Assembly: GCA_038326165.1 (NCBI GenBank)
Contig: JBBQJT010000010.1
Span: 15,479-79,478, forward strand
DNA from: JAEUUM01 sp038326165
GTDB lineage: Bacteria > Bacteroidota > Bacteroidia > Chitinophagales > Saprospiraceae
Reading direction: 5' to 3'
DNA: 64,000 nucleotides
The position numbers and the translations under genes were made by a program. The notes beneath the pieces were generated by a model that saw only the letters and a program-made list of their open reading frames with translations, did no database searches and was not told the DNA's origin. The number at the start of each line of letters is the position of its first letter. Positions within the stretch are counted from its first letter, which is position 1. This document shows, piece after piece, positions 25,500 to 34,675 of the stretch.

Positions 25500-26087
25500 T
25501 TAATTGCTAATTGGTTTAGGATTTTCTACAGTCAACTTCCAGCCGAGATTTCCAGTTGAAATTTTCATCATTTCCAATAAATCTTTTTGTCTCTTTTGTG
25601 CCTTTTCAATGATCCCGGATTTAATAGCTTGATTGACAATAAATTCTTTTGATTCTTTATTCATCCTGTTATAATCCTGGGTAGAAAAACTATTAAAAAC
25701 ACCTTGGGTTAGATCATAATAATCCAAATCATGCTCAATGGAGAGAATTTTTGCTTTGGGTAAATTTTGTACAACTATTTCATGGTGCACACTATCTATT
25801 TTTAAACTCATTCCTTCCAGATCAAATCCTACCAATATTTTGGCTTTCACTCTAATCAAGGCTTTCTTGCTAAACCATGGAAGATCAAATCCAGTATAGT
25901 CTTTGTAGTCATAAATCTCAGAAAAATGTCCTTCTAAAACTGCCATTTTTGTAACGTCTTTGAGCTGTTCCAAGAGTACAGTTGAACTGACACGTTCCTG
26001 TGGTTTTGTGAAGTTATCCCATCGTGTTGCGATGTAAAACCCGAAAGCCAAAACCAAAAGCACTAAAATAACATAAACGTAACGCAT
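25500..26087 (-). CDS. DUF4230 domain protein
   Basis: A 195-residue protein with an N-terminal membrane anchor (about 3-20, VYVILVLLVLAFGFYIA) and a soluble DUF4230 domain. The domain has alternating strands such as ALIRVKAKILVGFDLEGM and IVVQNLPKAKILSIEHD, followed by a charged helix (MNKESKEFIVNQAIKSGIIEKAQKR). The domain should face the periplasm. Function is unknown. It is in a tight minus-strand run with the DUF3108 gene and nadA. Confidence 0.85.
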   Translation of the reverse strand: MRYVYVILVLLVLAFGFYIATRWDNFTKPQERVSSTVLLEQLKDVTKMAVLEGHFSEIYDYKDYTGFDLPWFSKKALIRVKAKILVGFDLEGMSLKIDSVHHEIVVQNLPKAKILSIEHDLDYYDLTQGVFNSFSTQDYNRMNKESKEFIVNQAIKSGIIEKAQKRQKDLLEMMKISTGNLGWKLTVENPKPISN

Positions 26088-26111
26088 AGTAATATTTGGG
26101 CAAAGTCAAAA

Positions 26112-26963
26112 TTACTTCGTTTTAGCCGTAAATGGGTACCTCAATCCTCTATATGATTGTAAAATAACTTTGACGGAACCCACACTTACTGGGCTTTCAA
26201 TATATACAGGAACTTGATTGCTGTCATCTGATACCCAAACGTTCATTTCAGAACCCTCTTTGAATATTTCACCACTAATCACTTCCGGGCTAAATTTAAA
26301 GGCGTTATATCTGCCTGAATCCTTAATATGTAAATTTTTGTAACGACCCTTGTATGCGACATTCAAAGGAAACACTTCTTCATCCATAAATATCTTAACA
26401 CCAAGTTTTTCACCTTTTTTCAAGTCTGTAAATCGGATATTTCTGGTATGATATACTATTGAAAGAATATCATGCATGCAACTATTGATTTTGTAATCCT
26501 TTTTGATTAAGGTTTTTCTATCCTTTCCTCTATAGCATGCAACAGAATTTCGACTTTGATCAAAAACTAATTTTTCAACCAACTTATAGCCTCCTTCGTT
26601 TACCTCCCTGATTGAATTCATTGGCAACAAAGTTTGTTTGTCTATGTAAGTATCGTAGCTATCACGAACTTTAAAAAACCATTCATAGCTGCTGTAAGTT
26701 CTTCCTCGGGCACTCAAGTGATAAAAATTATCTTCATCACTTACTTTAAAAACAACTTCTCCTGCAGGCAACCAAACAAAATTCCAATTATAATAAATTT
26801 TATAGGTGAGCTCTTCTCCTACATTGAAAGTCCAGTTTTCGCCATAGCATGGATCAATTCTATTTGTACTGATTTCTTGCGGTGGAGTAGAAAAAGCCAA
26901 CACCAAGGCAAAGGGCAAAGCCAATAAAAAACTGCCATACCTAACCAAGCTTCTGTATTTCAT
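26112..26963 (-). CDS. DUF3108 domain protein, exported
   Basis: A 283-residue protein with an N-terminal signal or anchor (about 9-27) and then the DUF3108 domain. Its opening, NVGEELTYKIYYNWNFVWLPAGEVVF, is diagnostic, and later strands include DTYIDKQTLLPMNSIREVNEGGY and VWVSDDSNQVPVYIESPVSVGSVKVIL. DUF3108 proteins are periplasmic or outer-membrane-associated with a lipocalin/LolA-like flavour; the ligand is unknown. The start overlaps the end of the upstream flippase-like gene by 23 bases. Confidence 0.85.
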   Translation of the reverse strand: MKYRSLVRYGSFLLALPFALVLAFSTPPQEISTNRIDPCYGENWTFNVGEELTYKIYYNWNFVWLPAGEVVFKVSDEDNFYHLSARGRTYSSYEWFFKVRDSYDTYIDKQTLLPMNSIREVNEGGYKLVEKLVFDQSRNSVACYRGKDRKTLIKKDYKINSCMHDILSIVYHTRNIRFTDLKKGEKLGVKIFMDEEVFPLNVAYKGRYKNLHIKDSGRYNAFKFSPEVISGEIFKEGSEMNVWVSDDSNQVPVYIESPVSVGSVKVILQSYRGLRYPFTAKTK

Positions 26964-27909
26964 GTTTGTGATTTAAGAAAATGATCAATCCAATTAACGA
27001 TGGTATAAAAAGGTTTATTATCCACATTAGCAGCATAGCTTGAGCGCCTATATGGCTTGAAATATCCCCAAGTGGCATAATGACCAATGCAGCCGCTGTT
27101 GATCTTCCTATCAAACCAAACCATCCAAAAAATGGAAATACAGTTTGAGCTAGAAAAATAGTACTTGAAACCAAAATAGCTGATCCAAATGCTAATTTAT
27201 TGTCAAAAACCATCAACAACAAAGCGAGTTGGTTGGCATAAACCATGTATCGAAGCAATGCAAACTTTTGTAAACTTGCAAGGGAACTGCCCAATTGTTT
27301 TATTTTTGGCAATGGAAATTTCACGAATGAACGCACCACTTTGAACATTGTCCATGATCTAATAATTCCAATTGGAATGGATTTATAAATTTTAAATCCC
27401 AAAACAACAACAAACGATATGATCAATATACTAGAAAAAAGAACAGCCAAACTTAAGGACAAAATACTAGCTTTGTAAAGATAAAATGGCAGAAAGCCCG
27501 TTCCTATTATCACTATTGCCAGCCATTGAGTTACATTTCCCGCCAGAGTAGCAACAATTACCTCCTTGTATCTCTTCCGCTCAAAATAACTCAGTCGTGC
27601 AGCATAATTACCCAATCGAAGAGGTGTTACTGTTGCCCACGAAATTCCCGACAGAAGTGATCGGAAAATTACTGAATCTGGTGTTGGGGTTATGAGTGAA
27701 ACTTTAAATTTTCTAAACTCCAACCACCAATTGACAGGCATTAAAACCAATGCAAGAGCAAACAAAGACCATTCTCTTACTCCCAGCACGATCCTAAAAT
27801 CCTCAATTTGCCATTTACTTGCCAACATGTACCAAATAGCAATCAAGCCTAAGATGGACATAATACATCTCATCCCTTGTTCTTTATAATTCAATTGCTT
27901 TGAATACAT
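26941..27909 (-). CDS. Lysylphosphatidylglycerol synthase TM-region / UPF0104-like membrane protein
   Basis: A 322-residue integral membrane protein with about seven to eight helices, resembling the flippase-like UPF0104 family (membrane part of MprF-type enzymes). The segment VIFRSLLSGISWATVTPLRLGNYAARLSYFERKRY, with its Pro-x-Arg-x-Gly, matches the family core. No catalytic LPG synthase domain is attached. Members are thought to move lipids or lipid-linked sugars; the substrate here is unknown. It is the first gene of the minus-strand run flippase-DUF3108-DUF4230-nadA-yugP. Confidence 0.8.
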   Translation of the reverse strand: MYSKQLNYKEQGMRCIMSILGLIAIWYMLASKWQIEDFRIVLGVREWSLFALALVLMPVNWWLEFRKFKVSLITPTPDSVIFRSLLSGISWATVTPLRLGNYAARLSYFERKRYKEVIVATLAGNVTQWLAIVIIGTGFLPFYLYKASILSLSLAVLFSSILIISFVVVLGFKIYKSIPIGIIRSWTMFKVVRSFVKFPLPKIKQLGSSLASLQKFALLRYMVYANQLALLLMVFDNKLAFGSAILVSSTIFLAQTVFPFFGWFGLIGRSTAAALVIMPLGDISSHIGAQAMLLMWIINLFIPSLIGLIIFLNHKHEIQKLG

Positions 27910-27935
27910 TATTAACTTTTACTGATGACTCACAT

Positions 27936-27943
27936 TACCTTTG
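27936..27943 (+). promoter_or_regulatory. -7 box directly upstream of ruvC
   Basis: TACCTTTG followed by C. Only six bases separate the G of the box from the ATG at 27950, so the mRNA is likely leaderless or nearly so. A TTTT lies 15 bases upstream; no proper TTTG was seen. Confidence 0.55.
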
Positions 27944-27949
27944 CATCAA

Positions 27950-28513
27950 ATGAATCAATTACCTGAATATAAATTGCTCGGAATCGATCCTGGAACCAAT
28001 CTTCTCGGGTACGCTATCATTGATGTTTTTCAATTAGACGTAAAATTAATAGAAATTGGTACAATCAACTTAAGTAAATTAGAAAGTCATACCATTAAGC
28101 TATTACACATACATAAGCATTTGAACGAACTCATTGATAAGTTCAATCCAAAGCAATTGGCTATAGAAGCCCCCTTTTATGGGAAAAATGTGCAATCAAT
28201 GCTAAAATTAGGCAGGGCCCAAGGTGTTGCCATCGCTGCTGCAATGTCTCGTGGTTTAACAGTTGAAGAGTATTCTCCGAAAAAAATTAAACAATCTATA
28301 ACAGGAAATGGGAATGCAACCAAGGAACAAGTAGCCGCTATGCTTGCCAGAATGTTCACTATTCCTCCTGAACAAATGACTTCACTTGATGCCTCTGATG
28401 CGCTTGCCACAGTGGTCTGCCACTACCATCAAAACAAAACGCTTCAAACAAATACGAGTAAATTTTCAAGTTGGGCAAATTTTGCTTCTGCCAATCCAAA
28501 TAAAGTCAAATAA
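27950..28513 (+). CDS. ruvC: Crossover junction endodeoxyribonuclease RuvC
   Basis: A 187-residue Holliday-junction resolvase. The acidic catalytic set is complete: Asp13 in LGIDPGT, Glu73 in AIEAPFYGKN, Asp147 and Asp150 in SLDASDALA. YSPKKIKQSITGNGNATKEQV is the family's DNA-contact stretch. The frame is open upstream to a TTG at 27941, but that lies inside the -7 box, so the ATG at 27950 is chosen. The stop abuts that of the convergent HIT gene. ruvA and ruvB are not in the window. Confidence 0.96.
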   Translation: MNQLPEYKLLGIDPGTNLLGYAIIDVFQLDVKLIEIGTINLSKLESHTIKLLHIHKHLNELIDKFNPKQLAIEAPFYGKNVQSMLKLGRAQGVAIAAAMSRGLTVEEYSPKKIKQSITGNGNATKEQVAAMLARMFTIPPEQMTSLDASDALATVVCHYHQNKTLQTNTSKFSSWANFASANPNKVK

Positions 28514-28906
28514 CTATTTTAACTTGCTGAATAACTTGTTGCTCAATTCAAGCATATCACTTTGTAAGACTTCAATTGATTTTCCAAAAGTCATATCAGT
28601 AACAGCATTGATTGGGACCAAATGAACATGTGCGTGAGATACTTCCAATCCTATTACTGAAATACCGATTTTCTTACATGGCACTTCTTCTTTCAAAGCT
28701 TTTGCTACTTTTTTGGAAAATAAAAATAAATCCACATATAAATCATCCTCTAAATCAAAGATGTAATCAACTTCCAATTTAGGAACAACCAAGGTGTGCC
28801 CGAAAGCGACTGGCCTAACATCCAAAAAAGCATAAAACTGATCATTCTCCGCTACTTTGAAAGATGGTATCTCACCCGAAATAATCTTAGTAAAAATACT
28901 GGCCAT
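28514..28906 (-). CDS. HIT family protein (purine nucleotide hydrolase/transferase)
   Basis: A 130-residue histidine-triad protein. The sequence begins SIFTKIISGEIPSFKVAEND, typical of Hint/HinT-like members, and the triad reads HAHVHLV near residue 101, giving His-x-His-x-His. It would hydrolyse adenosine phosphoramidates or similar nucleotides in the cytoplasm. It is seven bases downstream of greA on the same strand and is probably cotranscribed with it. Confidence 0.93.
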   Translation of the reverse strand: MASIFTKIISGEIPSFKVAENDQFYAFLDVRPVAFGHTLVVPKLEVDYIFDLEDDLYVDLFLFSKKVAKALKEEVPCKKIGISVIGLEVSHAHVHLVPINAVTDMTFGKSIEVLQSDMLELSNKLFSKLK

Positions 28907-28913
28907 GATTGTA

Positions 28914-29387
28914 TTAAAGATAGATTTCTAAAATTTCAAAGTCAATCAGACCATTGGGTGTGGAAATTCCAACTTTGTCCCCAACAACCTTGCCCATCAA
29001 GCCTTGACCGATAGGTGAAGACATGCTAATTTTCTTTGCCTTCAAATCTGCCTCTGCTTCTGAGACCAACTGGTAAGTTACTTCTGTTCCAGACTTAATA
29101 TTCTTAATTCTAACGTGTGACAATATTGATACCTTCGAATCATCAAGTTGACTTTCATCAATAATTCTTGCGGTTGATATTACTTTCTCTAATTCATTGA
29201 TTTTAAACTCTAACATTCCTTGTGCATTCTTAGCTGCATCATACTCCGCGTTCTCTGACAAATCACCTTTCTCCCTAGCCTCAGCTATAGCCTTAGCTGC
29301 TTCTTTTCTTCCTCTATCTTTTAATTCGTCCAGTTCGCCTTTTATTCGATCATACCCTTCTTGGGTTAAATATGAGTGTCCTGACAT
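28914..29387 (-). CDS. greA: Transcription elongation factor GreA
   Basis: A 157-residue GreA that rescues backtracked RNA polymerase by stimulating transcript cleavage. The N-terminal coiled coil (about 1-75) contains LTQEGYDRIKGELDEL and the acidic tip AREKGDLSENAEYDAAK, with the essential Asp/Glu pair. The C-terminal FKBP-like domain ends with SPIGQGLMGKVVGDKVGI. Length is normal. Confidence 0.97.
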   Translation of the reverse strand: MSGHSYLTQEGYDRIKGELDELKDRGRKEAAKAIAEAREKGDLSENAEYDAAKNAQGMLEFKINELEKVISTARIIDESQLDDSKVSILSHVRIKNIKSGTEVTYQLVSEAEADLKAKKISMSSPIGQGLMGKVVGDKVGISTPNGLIDFEILEIYL

Positions 29388-29425
29388 AATAAAATATTTA
29401 TTAAATTAAGGTTTTATGCAAAACA

Positions 29426-29458
29426 AAAACGTTTCCAGTCAAAGCCTGGAAACGTTTT
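29426..29458 (-). terminator. Terminator of the receptor/giant protein/PorV-like operon
   Basis: AAAACGTTTCCAG and CTGGAAACGTTTT form a perfect 13-base stem with a seven-base loop. On the minus strand it lies 38 bases after the stop of the PorV-like gene and continues into T-rich sequence. Confidence 0.85.
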
Positions 29459-29496
29459 CACAAAGATAGTAAGATTTAATTATTCTATTTGTATTA

Positions 29497-30537
29497 CTAC
29501 AAATTCAAGGCTAAAGAGATATTATAAATACCTCCCCATCTAGGAGTATTTCTATAAGCGAAATCAATGTCCAGTGAATTCTGAGTGTCCTTTTTCAAAG
29601 GAATACTTAGCGTCGCTCCTGCGCTTATGCCTCTATCCAAAGATGAGTTGAGACCACCATTTTCTGACTCGCCAATTTCATACTTATAACCAGCTCTTAA
29701 CTTTGCGTAATTAGCAACACCCAACTCCACACCACCTCCAATCTGATCTTGTGAAAATGAGTTGGATGTGAAATTCCCAACTCCAGTCAATATTAGAGCC
29801 TGAGCCAAATGAAAGTCATAAGAAATTCCGATATTAAGCATAGAGGGCAGTTCATAATCATCCGGACGTACATTATAAGTAAGATTGTAATTGCCTTCAG
29901 ATGCAGGTCGAACTACACCCAAACCATTTCCGCCAAAACGCATTGGTGATCCAATATTCTTCAGAGATATTCCCAATTTGAATTGGTCTTTTGCACCAGT
30001 TACATACTGTACTCCAGCGTCCAATGCAATACCGAAAGCAGAAATATCAGCCAATGCCTGAGATACACCTCTTACTAAAAATCCTACAGATATTTTATTT
30101 TGAAAGATATAGCTATAGCCTAAACCCATGTTAAAAAATGATGGAGAGAAGGTTGCTCCAGTACCTTCAGGCTGACCAGTAGTGGTAACTTGGTTTTCAC
30201 CAAAGTCCATTGCTGTCAATGTTATACCTAAGGTCCCTCTTTCCCCAATTTTTTGGGCGAGTCCTATAGAATTCAAACGTATTTCCGTTCCACTCAAATA
30301 ATTGGTATTACCAATTAATATTTGGGTCTTATTGATACGCGACATACCTGCAACATTGATATGCATTGCATCAACACCTGATACACAACTTGTGCTCATT
30401 GTGTGTAAACCTGCACTTCGTGCCCAAGGATTAATTAATAATTCACCAGCCCCAGGTTCACCTTGTCTATCAGGATTACCTGCAAATAGTGCAAAAGGAA
30501 CAAGTGCTACAATAAGAGTGTACAAAAGTTTTTTCAT
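29497..30537 (-). CDS. PorV/PorQ-family outer-membrane barrel protein
   Basis: A 346-residue barrel with a signal peptide (about 1-19, ending FALFAG). The start of the mature part, GAGELLINPWARSAGLHTMSTSCVSGVDAMHINVAGMSRI, matches the PorV/PorQ family (GxxxLxInPxAR.aGmG and 'N-x-A-G' turn). The rest is regular amphipathic strands with a C-terminal aromatic/Leu end. PorV (LptO) is the T9SS shuttle that carries cargo from the translocon; paralogues of this type are common. It is the last gene of an operon with a 1344-residue exported protein and a TonB receptor, so it probably serves that protein. Confidence 0.85.
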   Translation of the reverse strand: MKKLLYTLIVALVPFALFAGNPDRQGEPGAGELLINPWARSAGLHTMSTSCVSGVDAMHINVAGMSRINKTQILIGNTNYLSGTEIRLNSIGLAQKIGERGTLGITLTAMDFGENQVTTTGQPEGTGATFSPSFFNMGLGYSYIFQNKISVGFLVRGVSQALADISAFGIALDAGVQYVTGAKDQFKLGISLKNIGSPMRFGGNGLGVVRPASEGNYNLTYNVRPDDYELPSMLNIGISYDFHLAQALILTGVGNFTSNSFSQDQIGGGVELGVANYAKLRAGYKYEIGESENGGLNSSLDRGISAGATLSIPLKKDTQNSLDIDFAYRNTPRWGGIYNISLALNL

Positions 30538-30568
30538 AAGTCTAAATTGAATTCATTCTCCAAAATAA

Positions 30569-30603
30569 CCGGCCCTGTTGATTCATAAAATATGCAAGGC
30601 CGG
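30569..30603 (-). other. Intra-operon inverted repeat between giant protein and PorV-like genes
   Basis: CCGGCC at 30569-30574 and GGCCGG at 30598-30603 can pair across a 23-base interval, in the 80-base gap before the PorV-like gene. The GC-only arms stand out in AT-rich surroundings. There is no T run, so an mRNA-stability or attenuation role is more likely than termination. Confidence 0.45.
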
Positions 30604-30617
30604 AAATTAATATCTCG

Positions 30618-33600
30618 TTATAATCCAGCTGGGTCAAACTCACGAGTGACACCAAACCATTTTATTGTTTTATCACCAACTCCTGGAACTTCAATATGAA
30701 TAAGGTAAACTCCACTTCCTACCGGAATACCTTTATCATTTCTTAAATCCCATTCAATATCCGGATAAATCTGCAAAGTTTTAAGTGGTCTCGATGCAGA
30801 ATTAACTTCTACTTCACTTTCATTTCTTCGATACTGTCTGACAAATCTACCATCCAATGTATAAATACTTACATTACACTTGGCAGGCAAATTTGTTATT
30901 TTAACCAAACCTCTTAAAGGTGCCGTCTCATAAGCTGAATATGCGTAATAAGGATTAGGGACAGCTCTTACCTGAGACAAATTATCTTCCTTAAGATTTT
31001 GAGTTAAATCAGCAACAGCCAATGAATCAGCAAATTTGATCTTGTAAGATGGATATCCTCTAAATATATCAGTTCGCTTTTGATTTGTTATTACTGACTG
31101 ATCGGGATTGGTATCATATTCCTTGTCCTTCTTAGATACAAAGTAAGGATTATCAACGCGCATGGACAATAAACAATCATTAGGAATCAAACCATCAGCA
31201 TAACTCAAAAGCTTGATGTCCGTTGAAGCATAAGGCATTGCAGTCCAAGTGATTTTTCGCAATGGTGCAATATATTGAGCGCTTGGGTTTGCCTCGAAGG
31301 ATTTACCTAAAGCTGCGCATTCATCATAAGGTTCGTCGGTAACATACATGACATGGCGTCCACCGAAGACCAAAAGGTAAGGTAATGGCGCTCCTTGCAT
31401 AACAACTTGAGAACTTGGGTTAAATATCATATCAGCCCCATTCTTTTCTTCCATCAAGTTACTGAAACCTAAACCATCGCGATAGAGAGAAGACTCACCA
31501 AAGAATATGTTTACTCTTTGTCCCGTTTCTACATCTACAGCATAACCAGGGAACCAACCGAAACCCGGTGAAGTTGAACCATCAGGAATAGGATTACCAT
31601 TAACATCAGCGTCCTTGCTGATTGAAGGAGTTTTCCTCTTTTGGAACTGCTTGACATTATCCAATGTAAATTCGCCACTTAAAGTAACCAAAGCAGGAGT
31701 ACTTGATTCTACAACTACACATCTGCTCCACTTTGATTTATCTTTCGTGAAAACAATATCTACGTTATTCAATCTGGCAAGTGGTGATGTAGGTGCCGCA
31801 ATAACATTATTGTTATTATTATTTACCCAAGCCGGAGTTATTAAGCCTCCTTCAAGGATGCCTTGCTGATTTCTTACTGAATCTACAAAATCACATAGTC
31901 GGTAAGGGAATACTTGAATATCTTCTGTTTTTCCATAGGCCTGAAAAGGATCTAGGTCAAAGAATTGACTTCCTTCGGACTCATTGTGCATGAAGTTAAG
32001 ATAATCATTATTGTCATCTTGAGGGACAAATGCCAGCCAAGCTGGTCCTGATTCGCTCGCATAAGTTAGTGACGATCCTATAAATCCGTTTTTAGCGTCC
32101 TTGGTCTGGCCTGCATCAGGTGTTTGCTTCAAGGTAACCGAAAATCCGTAATTTGCAATTACTTGTTCATTCAATCTATCAAGTGTACTTGCTGACAAGA
32201 CAGTATCCTTATCTGTTGTACCAACTTTGTATAATACCCAACTTGCGTCAGCCTCAAGGATTTCATCTGACATAATTGAATCTCTAAACGTCAATACGAA
32301 TTCACCAGCTTTGTTGAATAAAGGATTGTAAACTTTGACATTCAAAGGACCGGCTCCAGGTATGTATTCAATTTCAGTTTTAGCAGCATCATTGTATAAA
32401 GCAGTTCGTTCCACTTCAGAAATTTGAAGGAAAGTTGAGTTAGCGCCACCTCCATCTAATCTGCTTATAATTGGCTCTGTCCCATACTGAGCGTTTTGAT
32501 CTCTGTCAGTTATTGGTCTAGGTATACCAGTTCTTGTAAAAATATTTCTAAAACTTGGAAGATAGCCATCTCTCTGACCAACCCCAGTTGAGGGATCAAA
32601 TGGAAGATTTGGATAGGTATTGAATGCGTAAGCAACAGCTGCAAAATAATACTTTTTATGATTAACCAACCTTCTTTCGCCAACAGCAAAAGCATCTTCT
32701 TTTACTGAAAAGGTATGTCTAATTCCTCTATCTTCTCCTTTCACCTTCAGGGTAGGAATCCACACAGAACCACTCGGAACACTATTACTTATAGGTTGTT
32801 TGGTCCAATTGAATATTGTAGTAACTCCATTCTCAACATCGACTTGAGCAATCAATTGTGCTTTCTCAGGATCCTCAAAATCCTTATTTGTTACTTGCTC
32901 ATTCTTCAATTGATAAATCTTGTAACCTTCAAAGCGATACAGTGTATCTCCACCAACAAGAGGTGCCTTTAAATCCGTAGCAGTAAACCTTTCAGTAGGG
33001 TTATTGCTAGCAGGGTCATTACTTAGAATGATAACCAACTCATTCTCCAATTCAATAAAGTCGATATCTGGTGCGTCAGGCCCACGAGTAACCTTGAAAC
33101 AATTGTCAAATAACGCCTGAGATAGATCATCAGCGATTAGCAATCTTTCAATATCTGGGCAAGGATGCTGAACATCCGGCACAAACGGCACTCCAATAAT
33201 CAACTCATTCTTGGCTCCAGGATCTAATCTAAAAGGTCCTGAAGCTTGAATAGTTCTTCTATCTCCTTGACCTAAATTTTCACTACACATGCTCCATGCA
33301 TTTGGATCATTGGAGTTAGGCTGGTCAGGAAAAGCATATTTTGTGGTCGGACCTGATCCAATTGGACTATATCCTGATCCACCTCGACGAATAGGAGAAC
33401 CATCTCTCCAAGATCCACTCAAATAACGATAATACTCTGGACCTGAAGAAGGATCTTCAGTTCCTGGAGGATTGTTACCACCACCGTTATTATAATATGT
33501 GAACGAGGACATTCCAATTTCTTTGCCGTTTTCATCCGTTGGTCCTCTGAAATAATCTATTCCCAACAACGGTATGTTGGCAGCATAAGTCGGTATATTA

Positions 33601-34652
33601 CCTGAGCAGTTGGCGCCGGCAGTTCCATCAATACCATCTTCGTTATAGATAAACATCAAAGAACGATCGACATCGCAACCAATATAATCATCATCTGGGC
33701 AGCCTAAATCTGGATCAGCCCACATGGCAAAGAAACAACTGTCAATAGGCTCAATAGCCCTGTTGATCAATTTGTATCTGTAGAAGGTCATGTCATTTAA
33801 CTCATCTGTAGAAGTATAAGCAAATGATTGTACTTGAACTTCCATTCCAATACTTGACGCATTAGTGGCAGTGTGAACACCTCCTGCTCCCTCATCATTG
33901 TAGATCCAAAATACCATTTGATCAGGATAATCTTCCAATTCACAACCTCTGATTTCAATTACCGGGTAATCTCCATCTAAAGGCTCATAATCGAAATTAT
34001 TATTGAGATCCCTAAATCCAGCAAGTCCATTGTTATCTGAAGGTAATTCAAAGCCATGAACAGCTTCAAAGAAAACGTTGTTCCTGGATGGCCATCCTTT
34101 AATAGCTTCAGGAATCTGTTCTTCAGTAATTGAGGATTCGCCAGTAACTGGATCCAGTCCTTGCTTGTAAGCAGCAATAAACTTGTCGATGTCACTTCCA
34201 AATACTTGAAAGTGCTTGTCCCAATCTTGACAAACAGCCTCAGTAGTTGTTCCATCTTGCCTGATTGGGCCAGGCCAGTAGTCATTTCTTGTAGAAGAAC
34301 GATAGGTGACAGCGGCCATTTTCAAGTTGTTACCTTCATCAAATCCACCGATCCATACACCACCGGCAAATAATGCTGAAACAGCCAACTTTCCTGAAGC
34401 GGGATCTACATTTGGCACAATGTACCTGGCTTGTGACAAATCCCACCACATATCTCCTCCTCCCAATAACCTGGCTCGCACGTTATTGATGTTAAGATCA
34501 ACTGATGATGTTGAAAATTTACAATCTCTGAGTCCCACTTTAGATGGGCCAATTTTTTTTCCTTTATAACCCGGATCTTCTCTAGCGATTAGCGGGGTTG
34601 ATAAAAACAGTATTGCCAGGATCAACGATGATAGTTTACGCATCTTAGGCAT
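30618..34652 (-). CDS. Giant exported protein with T9SS-like C-terminal domain, function unknown
   Basis: A 1344-residue protein with a signal peptide (about 4-23, LSSLILAILFLSTPLIA). I do not recognise a catalytic domain. The body is rich in Asp, Asn, Gly and Tyr, with blocks such as GCDVDRSLMFIYNEDGIDG and CPDDDYIGCDVD that could bind calcium. The last 110 residues begin VRAVPNPYYAYSAYE and pass through NVSIYTLDGRFVRQY and GSGVYLIHIEV, the FlgD/T9SS sorting-domain-like fold, but the extreme end (WFGVTREFDPAGL) differs from the usual type A Lys-rich tail. It lies 23 bases after the TonB receptor gene and 80 before the PorV-like gene. A surface protein exported by T9SS is the likely role. Confidence 0.8.
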   Translation of the reverse strand: MPKMRKLSSLILAILFLSTPLIAREDPGYKGKKIGPSKVGLRDCKFSTSSVDLNINNVRARLLGGGDMWWDLSQARYIVPNVDPASGKLAVSALFAGGVWIGGFDEGNNLKMAAVTYRSSTRNDYWPGPIRQDGTTTEAVCQDWDKHFQVFGSDIDKFIAAYKQGLDPVTGESSITEEQIPEAIKGWPSRNNVFFEAVHGFELPSDNNGLAGFRDLNNNFDYEPLDGDYPVIEIRGCELEDYPDQMVFWIYNDEGAGGVHTATNASSIGMEVQVQSFAYTSTDELNDMTFYRYKLINRAIEPIDSCFFAMWADPDLGCPDDDYIGCDVDRSLMFIYNEDGIDGTAGANCSGNIPTYAANIPLLGIDYFRGPTDENGKEIGMSSFTYYNNGGGNNPPGTEDPSSGPEYYRYLSGSWRDGSPIRRGGSGYSPIGSGPTTKYAFPDQPNSNDPNAWSMCSENLGQGDRRTIQASGPFRLDPGAKNELIIGVPFVPDVQHPCPDIERLLIADDLSQALFDNCFKVTRGPDAPDIDFIELENELVIILSNDPASNNPTERFTATDLKAPLVGGDTLYRFEGYKIYQLKNEQVTNKDFEDPEKAQLIAQVDVENGVTTIFNWTKQPISNSVPSGSVWIPTLKVKGEDRGIRHTFSVKEDAFAVGERRLVNHKKYYFAAVAYAFNTYPNLPFDPSTGVGQRDGYLPSFRNIFTRTGIPRPITDRDQNAQYGTEPIISRLDGGGANSTFLQISEVERTALYNDAAKTEIEYIPGAGPLNVKVYNPLFNKAGEFVLTFRDSIMSDEILEADASWVLYKVGTTDKDTVLSASTLDRLNEQVIANYGFSVTLKQTPDAGQTKDAKNGFIGSSLTYASESGPAWLAFVPQDDNNDYLNFMHNESEGSQFFDLDPFQAYGKTEDIQVFPYRLCDFVDSVRNQQGILEGGLITPAWVNNNNNNVIAAPTSPLARLNNVDIVFTKDKSKWSRCVVVESSTPALVTLSGEFTLDNVKQFQKRKTPSISKDADVNGNPIPDGSTSPGFGWFPGYAVDVETGQRVNIFFGESSLYRDGLGFSNLMEEKNGADMIFNPSSQVVMQGAPLPYLLVFGGRHVMYVTDEPYDECAALGKSFEANPSAQYIAPLRKITWTAMPYASTDIKLLSYADGLIPNDCLLSMRVDNPYFVSKKDKEYDTNPDQSVITNQKRTDIFRGYPSYKIKFADSLAVADLTQNLKEDNLSQVRAVPNPYYAYSAYETAPLRGLVKITNLPAKCNVSIYTLDGRFVRQYRRNESEVEVNSASRPLKTLQIYPDIEWDLRNDKGIPVGSGVYLIHIEVPGVGDKTIKWFGVTREFDPAGL

Positions 34653-34675
34653 ATATTTAAAAGTTAAACGATTAA

